Shown here: positions 31,817 through 40,698 of the stretch, piece by piece | Layout of the letters: every line of letters begins with the position of its first letter | Position numbering within the stretch: position 1 is the stretch's first letter | Assembly: GCF_020103695.1 (NCBI RefSeq) | Contig: NZ_JAHXBF010000003.1 | Span: forward strand, 372,001 to 436,000 | Reading direction: 5' to 3' | DNA: 64,000 bases | DNA from: Hyalangium versicolor | Lineage (GTDB): Bacteria > Myxococcota > Myxococcia > Myxococcales > Myxococcaceae | The notes under the pieces: generated by a model | Databases searched by the model: none | Told to the model about the DNA's origin: nothing | What the model saw: only the letters and a program-made list of their open reading frames with translations | Program-made: the position numbers and the translations under genes

Positions 31817-33238
31817 ATGGGAATGGATCTGGTCGGGCTCCTGCTCGAGCTGAAGACGCTGATGGCGGATCCGGAGGCGAACTTCGAGCGGATCACCGAG
31901 CTGCTCGAGCGCCACCAGCACCTGGCCGAGTACGAGGTGGCGCGCTTCTACGTGAGTCGCCAGTGGCTGGATCCGGTGGGGCGGATGCTGCGCAGTGTCG
32001 ATCCGCGTGAGCGGCTGCGGGGCACGAAGCAGATCCCGTTGATCTTCGCGCGTGGCACGGCCTCCGGGCAGTTGCGGCGGCTGGTGAAGGATCCGGACTT
32101 GCGGGTGGCGCATGCCGCGAGGAAGGCCGTGCGCAAGCTGGGACTGACGGACGTTTCACCGCCGGATCGGCGCTTCAAGCCTCCGCGCGTCCAGGGGCTG
32201 TTGTCACCTGGAGGGTGGAACCCGACGGGTTGGAATTTCGGGGCAGGCGTTGGCAGGCGGGCCAGCCCCAAGAAGCAGCCTCCGCTAAAGGACAAGCTGC
32301 CCAAGCTGAGGACGGGCCAGGACGTGGCGAAGTTGGTGGGAGTGAATGAGCTCGAACTCGCCGCGTTGATGCGTCCAGGGACGGAGGCGGGCTCGGGCTA
32401 CGTGGAGTTCGAGATCGCGAAGCGCTCCGGTGGAGTGCGTCGCATCTCGGCGCCGAGGGCTCGGCTCAAGCAGGTTCAGCGGGTGCTGCTGGAGAAGATC
32501 CTGGAGAAGATGCCCACGCACGAGGCGGCCCATGGCTTCGTGAAGGGGCGCTCCACGGTGAGCAATGCCGGGCCGCACACAGGGTCGACGGTGGTGGTGC
32601 GGGTGGATCTGGAGAACTTCTTTCCGACGGTGCACTACGGGCGCGTGAAGGGGCTGTTCCTGTTGCACGGCTACGGAGATGAGGTGGCCGGTACGCTGGC
32701 GGGGCTCACGACGCATCGGCCGAAGCTGCCGGATGGGAGGGTGGTGTGGCCGGGCGCGCTGCCGCAGGGGGCGCCGACGTCTCCGGCCATCGCGAATCTG
32801 GTGTGCCGCCGGATGGATGCGCGGCTCACGGCGTTGGCGAAGAAGTACGGGGCCACGTACACGCGCTACGCGGATGATCTGTCGTTCTCGTTCAAGACTC
32901 CGCCCGAGAAGATGGGGCGCTTCATGTGGTGGGTGAACGCGATCCTCCAGCAGGAGGGTTTCGCGGAGAACAACCCCAAGCGCCGGTTGATGCGTCGGGC
33001 GCACCGCCAGCGGGTGACGGGCCTCACGGTGAACGAGAAGGTGAGCATCCCGCGCGAGGAGCGTCGCCGCTTCAAGGCCATCCTGGCCAACTGTCGCAAG
33101 CACGGCGTGTCATCACAGGCTCGGGGCCGCCAGGACTTCGAGAGCTGGCTGCGAGGCTACGCGGCCTACGTGCGGATGGTGCATCCGGAATTGGGAGCAC
33201 GCTGGCAGCGCGAGGTGAAGGAACTGCTCGGCGGGTGA
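31817..33238 (+). CDS. Retron-type reverse transcriptase
   Basis: 473 residues. The catalytic core (about 175-430) shows the retron pattern: NAGPHTG (the NAxxH motif), VRVDLENFFPTV, LPQGAPTSPAIANL, the active site YADD with Tyr at 351, and VTGLTVN (the VTG motif). The protein copies part of its own non-coding RNA into a branched RNA-DNA (msDNA). About 160 residues precede the core, with helices including a HEAT-like unit (RRLVKDPDLRVAHAARKAVRKLG). A similar extension is known in the Mx162-type enzymes of myxobacteria. I chose the ATG at 31817, behind a strong AGGAGA, because the longer frame from 31733 would run through the a2 arm. No separate effector gene is fused; a toxin-antitoxin pair follows 140 bp later. 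Confidence 0.93.
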   Translation: MGMDLVGLLLELKTLMADPEANFERITELLERHQHLAEYEVARFYVSRQWLDPVGRMLRSVDPRERLRGTKQIPLIFARGTASGQLRRLVKDPDLRVAHAARKAVRKLGLTDVSPPDRRFKPPRVQGLLSPGGWNPTGWNFGAGVGRRASPKKQPPLKDKLPKLRTGQDVAKLVGVNELELAALMRPGTEAGSGYVEFEIAKRSGGVRRISAPRARLKQVQRVLLEKILEKMPTHEAAHGFVKGRSTVSNAGPHTGSTVVVRVDLENFFPTVHYGRVKGLFLLHGYGDEVAGTLAGLTTHRPKLPDGRVVWPGALPQGAPTSPAIANLVCRRMDARLTALAKKYGATYTRYADDLSFSFKTPPEKMGRFMWWVNAILQQEGFAENNPKRRLMRRAHRQRVTGLTVNEKVSIPREERRRFKAILANCRKHGVSSQARGRQDFESWLRGYAAYVRMVHPELGARWQREVKELLGG

Positions 33239-33254
33239 TGCGGGAGCCACCAGT

Positions 33255-33277
33255 CCCAGCCAGAGGCTGGGTTGTTC
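33255..33277 (+). terminator. Rho-independent terminator after the retron
   Basis: A 7-bp GC-rich stem (CCCAGCC at 33255-33261, loop AGA, GGCTGGG at 33265-33271) is followed by TTGTTCT. It lies 17 bp after the reverse transcriptase stop, so the retron is probably one transcript separate from the toxin-antitoxin pair. A second short hairpin (GGCAGG/CCTGCC) lies near 33293. The remaining bases to 33379 should hold the promoter of the pair; no clear hexamers were found. Confidence 0.7.
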
Positions 33278-33379
33278 TGAATCCTGGGGAACAGGCAGGA
33301 GCCTGCCTTCAGGGGAGCTGACTGTGCCGCCCTGGTAGCCCGGTGGGGGGCGCAGTACATTGGGCCGAGAGAGGCAGGC

Positions 33380-33601
33380 ATGAAGCTCGTCACCGGGAAG
33401 GTCGTCGACGGAAAGATCGTGGTGGAAGGGGAGCCCCTCGAAGAGGGCTCGACCGTCACCGTCCTGGCTCAGGAGGGGGACGAGCGCTTCCACGTAGGTC
33501 CTCGCGAAGAGGCCGAGCTTCTCCGCCGGATGGATGAGATGCGGAAGGGGAACTTCATGGATGGGGACGAGCTCTTGCGGAAGCTCGACGCCCGAGAGTG
33601 A
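33380..33601 (+). CDS. Antitoxin of a type II toxin-antitoxin pair
   Basis: 73 residues. The N-terminal half is a small beta-rich fold (MKLVTGKVVDGKIVVEGEPL) of the kind used by antitoxins of this size for DNA binding, and the C-terminal half is a charged helix (EEAELLRRMDEMRKGNFMDG) suited to wrapping the toxin. Its last codons overlap the toxin start by 4 bp. Such antitoxins block the partner ribonuclease or gyrase poison and usually repress their own operon. Confidence 0.75.
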   Translation: MKLVTGKVVDGKIVVEGEPLEEGSTVTVLAQEGDERFHVGPREEAELLRRMDEMRKGNFMDGDELLRKLDARE

Positions 33602-33906
33602 AGCGGCTCCGGCTGCTCTTCTCCCGTGACGCCGCACGAGAAGTCGCGGAAGCGTTGGCTTGGTGGAGCGCGAACCGCACTGCTGCTCCCATGGCTCTGA
33701 GAGAGGACCTTCGCCGGGGGCTCGAATTGATTCGCACTCAACCCGAAGCAGGCGCGAGGGCTGCCAATGCGCGATTGCCGGGTGTCCGCCGATTGAATCT
33801 CGGCCGGGTGCGCTACCATCTCTACTACTGCATCTCCGAAGATGGCTCGGCGGTGGAGGTCCTCAGCTTGTGGCACTCGAGCCGAGGTGCGGGGCCGAGC
33901 CTCTAG
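33598..33906 (+). CDS. ParE/RelE superfamily toxin
   Basis: 102 residues, the usual size. The order RLLFSRDAAREVAEALAWW (first helices), then EDLRRGLELIRTQPEAGA, then the strands VRRLNLGRVRYHLYYCI and AVEVLSLWHSSRG is the RelE/ParE fold, with conserved Arg and Tyr positions in the central strands and the LSLWH motif near the end, which favours the ParE side. Overlap with the antitoxin (ATGA) confirms a coupled pair. It follows the retron on the same strand, consistent with a small defence island, though each may act alone. Confidence 0.85.
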   Translation: MKRLRLLFSRDAAREVAEALAWWSANRTAAPMALREDLRRGLELIRTQPEAGARAANARLPGVRRLNLGRVRYHLYYCISEDGSAVEVLSLWHSSRGAGPSL

Positions 33907-33942
33907 CACGCACTTGACGGTTTCGCCCGAGGAGCGCCTTCC

Positions 33943-34548
33943 GTGAAGCGACTGCACCGCCCGGATCTGTTCTGCTGGTCCACCTTTGTCGAGAGGCTCG
34001 ACATCGACTTCAACGGCTTCGCCTGGGTTCGCGAGGGCGGCAACGTGCTCGTGGATCCGCTTCCACTCTCGGAGCATGATCGCAAGCACCTGCGGCAACT
34101 GGGCGGCGCCGCCTGGATCGTGGTGACCAACTCGAGTCATGTGCGCGGCGCGAAGGAGATCGCGGCCGAGTTCGGCTGCCGGATCGCCGGGCCCTCGGCG
34201 GAGCGGGAGACGTTCCCCATCTCCTGCGACCGCTGGCTGAAGGAGGGCGAAGACTTTCTGCCAGGACTCCGAGTCCACGAACTGGAGGGTTCGAAGACGC
34301 CAGGGGAACTCGCTGTGGTGCTGGACGACACCACGCTCATCTCGGGCGACCTGCTGCGCTCACACCGCGCCGGAGAGCTGATGCTGCTCAAGCCGGAGCA
34401 GGGGCTGAAGGATCCAGGCCGGGCGGCGGCATCCCTCCGGCGCCTGCTCTCCTATGAGCGCCTACAGGCCTTGCTCCTGGGAGACGGCTGGTGCGTGTTC
34501 CGGGATGGGCGGAAGCAACTGGAGGAGTTCCTCTCCCCCCTGAACTGA
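33943..34548 (+). CDS. Metallo-beta-lactamase-fold protein without the usual metal site
   Basis: 201 residues. The strand and loop order matches small metallo-beta-lactamase-fold hydrolases: NGFAWVREGGNVLVDPLPLSEHD, then AAWIVVTNSSHVRGAKEIA at the place of the HxHxDH motif, then GELAVVLDDTTLISGDLLRSH and LLLGDGWCVF. The metal-binding motif is reduced to SSHVRGA, so three of its ligands are missing while the later Asp (SGDLL) remains. It is probably catalytically inactive or uses another chemistry. It lies 36 bp after the toxin gene on the same strand, but the different gene class suggests separate function. Confidence 0.75.
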   Translation: MKRLHRPDLFCWSTFVERLDIDFNGFAWVREGGNVLVDPLPLSEHDRKHLRQLGGAAWIVVTNSSHVRGAKEIAAEFGCRIAGPSAERETFPISCDRWLKEGEDFLPGLRVHELEGSKTPGELAVVLDDTTLISGDLLRSHRAGELMLLKPEQGLKDPGRAAASLRRLLSYERLQALLLGDGWCVFRDGRKQLEEFLSPLN

Positions 34549-34650
34549 GGTGGAGGGCTGCCTTCGGGCGCGGTTGTCGCGAACCTGTCCGACTAGCATA
34601 CAGGTTCGGCGGAACTCGCCCCGGAGGGTGGGCTCCTCCATCCGAAGGGT

Positions 34651-35388
34651 TCAGTGCGAAGGCTCCTCAGCCAGGAAGCGCACGAGCCACGCCGCTGCAT
34701 CCCGTGTCGCCTCTTCCCAGTCCTGGGGGCGCATCATGTGCTCGGATTCGGGATACTCCCGGTAGCGCAGTCGTTCGGGGGCACGGGCGTAGAGCGGCTC
34801 CAGCCGTTCATGGAGCTTCCGGGCCCGGTGAGGGGGGACGATCTCATCCAGCCCCGCTGTTTGGCTGAAGAGGGCCACAGGGAAGAAGCGCTCGAGGTGC
34901 TGGTGAGGGCTGGCAGGCAGGGGGAGTGCCCACTCGGGAGAGCCAATGAACGGGACCGCCGCGCGCAACCGGCGATCCTCAACCAAGGCCGCATAGGTGA
35001 TGAACCCGCCAAGTGAGGCGCCTCCGATTCCCAGCCGGCTGGGGTCTGCTCCCTGCTGTTCCACCAGTGCATCGAGTAGCGCTGGCACCTCGCGCGCGGT
35101 GGCATGGACCACCCCCAGAAACTCCTCCTCCACCCGGGGATTCTCCTGGGTGAACCGAGCATCGAAGTCCCGGAAGCGCCGCTCGCCATGTCCCACGGCA
35201 TCGACTCCCACCGCGAACAGGCCGTGCTCCGCGAAGAGTCTCAACTCGCGCTCATGCACCTCTTTGGATCCATTCAGCCCATGGAAGAAGAGGACGGCAC
35301 CCCGGCGGAGAGCTTCCTGGCGAGAGCCTCGATAAATGACCAGCGTGGGAGCATCCGCGAGCGTCAGAAGTGAAGTGTGAAGGCTCAC
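34651..35388 (-). CDS. Alpha/beta hydrolase (esterase/dienelactone hydrolase type)
   Basis: 245 residues, no signal peptide. The oxyanion strand GAVLFFHGLNGSKE is followed by the nucleophile elbow GIGGASLGGFITYAAL, with the catalytic Ser. The Asp is in TAGLDEIVPP and the His in PESEHMMRPQ, giving a complete triad in the right order. The VDAVGHGERR segment is typical of BAAT/dienelactone-like hydrolases. It lies 5 bp downstream of another alpha/beta hydrolase gene on the same strand, so they are probably an operon. Substrate unknown. Confidence 0.85.
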   Translation of the reverse strand: MSLHTSLLTLADAPTLVIYRGSRQEALRRGAVLFFHGLNGSKEVHERELRLFAEHGLFAVGVDAVGHGERRFRDFDARFTQENPRVEEEFLGVVHATAREVPALLDALVEQQGADPSRLGIGGASLGGFITYAALVEDRRLRAAVPFIGSPEWALPLPASPHQHLERFFPVALFSQTAGLDEIVPPHRARKLHERLEPLYARAPERLRYREYPESEHMMRPQDWEEATRDAAAWLVRFLAEEPSH

Positions 35389-35393
35389 GGGGG

Positions 35394-36548
35394 CTACTCC
35401 TCGAGCAGGTGCGTCCAGAAGGACACGAGGTTCCAGATATCGCCGAAGTGGGCGCTCCGATCGACCTCCGCGTGGGTGATGAGCGGTGTCGCGAGGAGGC
35501 GGACGCGCGTGTGGGGACGCAGGGCCTGGGCCAGCAGGGACGCCTCGATGGCGGGGATGACCGTATCGTCAGCTCCATGCAGCAGATACACGGGCGCGGA
35601 CGGCGGAGGTGAGAGCTCGGGAGAGACAGAGGGATCGGCGGCGAAGGCACGGGCGTGAGGCAGCAACAGCGGCCCGAGCGAGGCCACATCCCGTGTATTG
35701 ACGTACCCCATCAACGTGGACGCGGGCTCGGGCAGGAGCCCCTGCATCCTCCGAGCCTCCTCGAACGTCTCCTCCGCGCGCTTCGCATCGCTCAGTGTGA
35801 GGTGCGAGGCCCGAAGAAAGGTCCGGATGGCCTTGCGCAGCGGCTCCACTTGCTCGGCAGGCACGAGCTGGTCGGCCACATTGAGGAGGATGACCACCAC
35901 GCCGTAGTCGTGAGGCTTCAGTTTGCGCCCGTCCGGGAGCACCCCGGTGCACAGGAATGACAACACACGCGAGAGCTCTCCATGCCCTCCCAATGAGAGC
36001 ACCACCGCCACCTTGTCTCTCAACCCAGGCTTCCCGGCGGCGACGATGGACAGCCCGCCCGAGAAGCTGATGCCAAACAAGCTCACCTTCCCATCCGGAG
36101 CCAGATCCTTCCGAGCCGTGAGCCACAGGGCCGTGTCCTCGATTATATCCGGCAGGCGAGGGGTGATCTCATACCGGAGGAGATCCGTCGGCTCGGGAGT
36201 GAGCACCACCTGGCCGCCAGCCGCGAGATCGTTCGCCAGCTTCACCAGCCGAGGCTCATCGATGCCGTCCGCATGCACCCCCGAGGTCAACACCACGGGA
36301 TGTCCTCGGGCCTTCAGTGGTTTGTAGATCCGAGCGCGGATCGGCCCGTAGCGCGAAGGGAGCAGGAGCTCTGAGACTTCGAAGGGCACCGCCTGCCATT
36401 GATCCAGGGACCGGGCCCAGCCCCCCTGGAGCCCGGCGGCGCGAACCACCAGCGCCAGACCATCCAGCCAGGCTGGACCCATGGCAAGAGCCACGAGCAG
36501 CCCTGCCCCCAGACATCCGAGCACCAGGATTCGAATGATGCGCCGCAT
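35394..36548 (-). CDS. Membrane-anchored alpha/beta hydrolase-fold protein
   Basis: 384 residues. An N-terminal hydrophobic segment (about 5-35) anchors the protein or acts as a signal. The body holds an alpha/beta hydrolase core: HPVVLTSGVHADG, then the nucleophile elbow SLFGISFSGGLSIVAAG, and near the C-terminus APVYLLHGADDTVIPA, which should carry the Asp, followed by PLITHAEVDRSAHFG with candidate His residues. The large insert between elbow and Asp (about 190-300) looks helical and may form a lid. It precedes the small hydrolase gene by 5 bp. Function is not known. Confidence 0.78.
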   Translation of the reverse strand: MRRIIRILVLGCLGAGLLVALAMGPAWLDGLALVVRAAGLQGGWARSLDQWQAVPFEVSELLLPSRYGPIRARIYKPLKARGHPVVLTSGVHADGIDEPRLVKLANDLAAGGQVVLTPEPTDLLRYEITPRLPDIIEDTALWLTARKDLAPDGKVSLFGISFSGGLSIVAAGKPGLRDKVAVVLSLGGHGELSRVLSFLCTGVLPDGRKLKPHDYGVVVILLNVADQLVPAEQVEPLRKAIRTFLRASHLTLSDAKRAEETFEEARRMQGLLPEPASTLMGYVNTRDVASLGPLLLPHARAFAADPSVSPELSPPPSAPVYLLHGADDTVIPAIEASLLAQALRPHTRVRLLATPLITHAEVDRSAHFGDIWNLVSFWTHLLEE

Positions 36549-36593
36549 GAGGCGGTTCTACGACGGAACCCGCCCAGCGTATCCTCTCTCGCG

Positions 36594-37589
36594 ATGAGCA
36601 CGGTTCTCGATCTGGCATTGGAAGCAGGGGACATCGCGACGACGCGCGCGGATGTGGCGCTGTTCAAATACGCACAGCGCTTGTACGGAGTCGCGGGATC
36701 CATGGCCAGACGGTTGGAAGCCTCGGGTGTCCCTTCCTCCCAGCTCGAGGTGCCTCAGGGGCAGCACCGCTTCGTGGAGACCCAAGGCGCTCTGGACGTG
36801 CCCGTGGCGCTGTTCCTGGGGACCGTGCGCCTGGGCGACTTCGGGTACCACGAGATCCGCCAATTCGCCGTCAGATCCCTCAAGGCGCTCGAGGCGCGAG
36901 AGGGCGTGCGCCACGTGGTCACCACGGTGCACGGTCCCAACTACGGGCTGGACGAGGACGAGGCCGCGCTCGCGCTCGTGGGCGGGCTGGTGGAGGCCTT
37001 CCAGCGAGGCCATGGCCCCCAGAGCCTGGAGCGCATCACCGTCGTGGAACTGGACATCGGCCGCGCGCAGAGGCTGCGCAAGGCGTTGGAGCGAGGCCTG
37101 GGAGGCACGCCCGGAGTCCAGGCCCTGTCCGCGGGCTCCGGTTTCCGGGTCCAGCGGATGAGCGCCTTCGTCCAGGCCCCGCCGCTGGCCACTGCCGGCA
37201 CGGCCTCCCTGGAGAAACCTCACGCCTTCGTGGCCATGGCCTTCGCGCCGGAACTGGAGGACACCTTCCACTACGGCATCCAGGGCCCCGTGCGAGCCGC
37301 CGGCCTGCTCTGCGAACGAGTGGATCAGGCCGCCTTCGACGGCCCCATCATCCAGCGCATCAAGGAGCGCATCGAGACGGCGAAGGTGGTGATCGCGGAC
37401 CTCTCCATGGCCAACCCCAACGTCTACCTGGAGGTGGGGTACGCCTGGGGCCGGAATCGGCCCACGGTGCTCCTCGTCCGGGACGTGAGGGAACTGCGCT
37501 TCGACGTGGCCTCGTACCGGTGCATCGTCTACCGGAGCATCCGCGAGCTGGAGTCGCTCCTGACGCGAGAGCTGGAGCGACTCTCCTGA
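36594..37589 (+). CDS. Macro-like domain fused to a nucleoside 2-deoxyribosyltransferase-like domain
   Basis: 331 residues. Residues 10-190 resemble the macro-like domain related to the N-terminus of leucyl aminopeptidases (TTRADVALFKYAQRLYG, HVVTTVHGPNYGLDEDEAALALVGGLVEA). Residues 205-325 match a nucleoside 2-deoxyribosyltransferase/TIR-like domain: KPHAFVAMAFAPELEDTF, IVIADLSMANPNVYLEVGYA with the expected catalytic Glu, and a final strand FDVASYRCIVY. Such domains cut N-glycosidic bonds of nucleotides or NAD and act as effectors in several bacterial immune systems, while macro folds bind ADP-ribose derivatives. The combination suggests nucleotide sensing coupled to cleavage. The start is the ATG at 36594; the longer frame to 36399 overlaps the opposite gene. 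Confidence 0.68.
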   Translation: MSTVLDLALEAGDIATTRADVALFKYAQRLYGVAGSMARRLEASGVPSSQLEVPQGQHRFVETQGALDVPVALFLGTVRLGDFGYHEIRQFAVRSLKALEAREGVRHVVTTVHGPNYGLDEDEAALALVGGLVEAFQRGHGPQSLERITVVELDIGRAQRLRKALERGLGGTPGVQALSAGSGFRVQRMSAFVQAPPLATAGTASLEKPHAFVAMAFAPELEDTFHYGIQGPVRAAGLLCERVDQAAFDGPIIQRIKERIETAKVVIADLSMANPNVYLEVGYAWGRNRPTVLLVRDVRELRFDVASYRCIVYRSIRELESLLTRELERLS

Positions 37590-37607
37590 CGCGCGGGCCT
37601 GCGGGCC

Positions 37608-38852
37608 TCAGCCGAACTTGTATCCCTTTGGAACAACGACGATGCCGTTCTCCGTGAGGGTGAAGCCGCGTGCCTTGTCCTGCTCCAGATCGTAGCCAAT
37701 CTTCGTGTTGGGCGGCACGCGCACGTCCTTGTCGATGATGGCGTTCTTCACTTGCGCGTGGCGGCCAATGTCCACGCCGTCGAAGAGCACCGAGCGCAGC
37801 ACCTCCGAGTAGGAGTTCACGCGCGCCCAGCGGAAGAGGATGCTCTCGCGCACCACCCCGCCGGAGATGATGCAGCCGCCGGCCACCAGCGAGTTGAGCG
37901 CCCGGCCCATGCGATCTCCAGACTCGTGGACGAACTTCGCCGGAGGGCTGTACTCGTTCGCCGTGCGCAGCGGCCACTGCGGGTTGTACAGGTCGAACTC
38001 CGGGTTCACCGAGACCAGATCCATCGAGGCCTCGTGATACGCCTGCAGCGTCCCCACGTCCCGCCAGTAGGTGTTCGGCGTGTTCCGTCCCGGGATGGGG
38101 TTGCGCGTGAAGTCGTACGTCTGGATGTGGTAGCCGTCCTTCAGCGCCTTCGGGAGGATGTTCTTGCCGAAGTCGTGCTGCGAGTCCTTGTCCCGGGCAT
38201 CGATCTCCAGCAGATCCTGCAGCACCTGGCGCCGGAAGATGTAGTTGCCCATGCTGGCCAGGGCCATGCCCGGCCGGTCCGGCATGGGCTTGGGATCCTT
38301 GGGCTTCTCCTGGAACTCCACCACGCGGCCCCGATCGTCCACCTGCATGATGCCGAAGCGGTTGCCCTCGGCCACCGGCACCGGATACGCCGCGATGGTG
38401 ATGTCCGCGCGCAGCGACTCGTGGAGCTCCTGCATGTGGGCCACGTTCATCTTGTAGATGTGGTCCCCCGAGAAGATGGCCACGTGATCGGCCGCGTGGT
38501 TCTCCACCAGGTGCAGGTTCTGGTAGATGGCGTCCGCCGTGCCTCGGTACCAGACGGGCCCCAACTCCTCGAAGCGGTACATCTGCGCCGGCACCAGCGT
38601 GATGAAGTAGTCCGACAGGAACGTGCCGAAGCGCCAGCCCCGCTGGATGTGCTCGGTGAGCGACTGGGCCTTGAACTGCGTCAGCACATAGATGGAGTAG
38701 ATGCCCGAGTTGATGAAGTTGTTGAGCGCGAAATCGATGATGCGGAACTTCGAGCCAAAGGGAACGGCGGGCTTGGAGCGCCTCGACGTCAGCGGGGCGA
38801 GCCGGGTTCCCTGTCCTCCGGCCAGGATCATTCCGAGGATGCGCTGGGCCAA
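37608..38852 (-). CDS. glgC: Glucose-1-phosphate adenylyltransferase
   Basis: 414 residues, the usual length for bacterial GlgC, which makes ADP-glucose from glucose-1-phosphate and ATP as the first committed step of glycogen synthesis. The nucleotidyltransferase signature is [20 protein letters not shown] near the N-terminus, followed by [28 protein letters not shown] carries the catalytic Asp, and VEFQEKP and the C-terminal left-handed beta-helix ([19 protein letters not shown]) complete the protein. It converges on the macro/NDT gene with 18 bp between stops. No other glycogen gene is nearby. Confidence 0.95.
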   Translation of the reverse strand: MAQRILGMILAGGQGTRLAPLTSRRSKPAVPFGSKFRIIDFALNNFINSGIYSIYVLTQFKAQSLTEHIQRGWRFGTFLSDYFITLVPAQMYRFEELGPVWYRGTADAIYQNLHLVENHAADHVAIFSGDHIYKMNVAHMQELHESLRADITIAAYPVPVAEGNRFGIMQVDDRGRVVEFQEKPKDPKPMPDRPGMALASMGNYIFRRQVLQDLLEIDARDKDSQHDFGKNILPKALKDGYHIQTYDFTRNPIPGRNTPNTYWRDVGTLQAYHEASMDLVSVNPEFDLYNPQWPLRTANEYSPPAKFVHESGDRMGRALNSLVAGGCIISGGVVRESILFRWARVNSYSEVLRSVLFDGVDIGRHAQVKNAIIDKDVRVPPNTKIGYDLEQDKARGFTLTENGIVVVPKGYKFG

Positions 38853-38932
38853 GATCGATCTCCAGGTGTCGCGGGGACGCTGCTGAAGCGGTTTGCGGCC
38901 CGGAGGATCGACGAGATGCGTGCCTTCTTCAA

Positions 38933-40624
<1,692 letters not shown>

Positions 40625-40698
40625 GAAGTCCCCCCCAGGGCCAGCACCAGAGCCTGGTCATGGGACCAGGTCCAGTCAGCATTCCAGGAATTCTAGAA

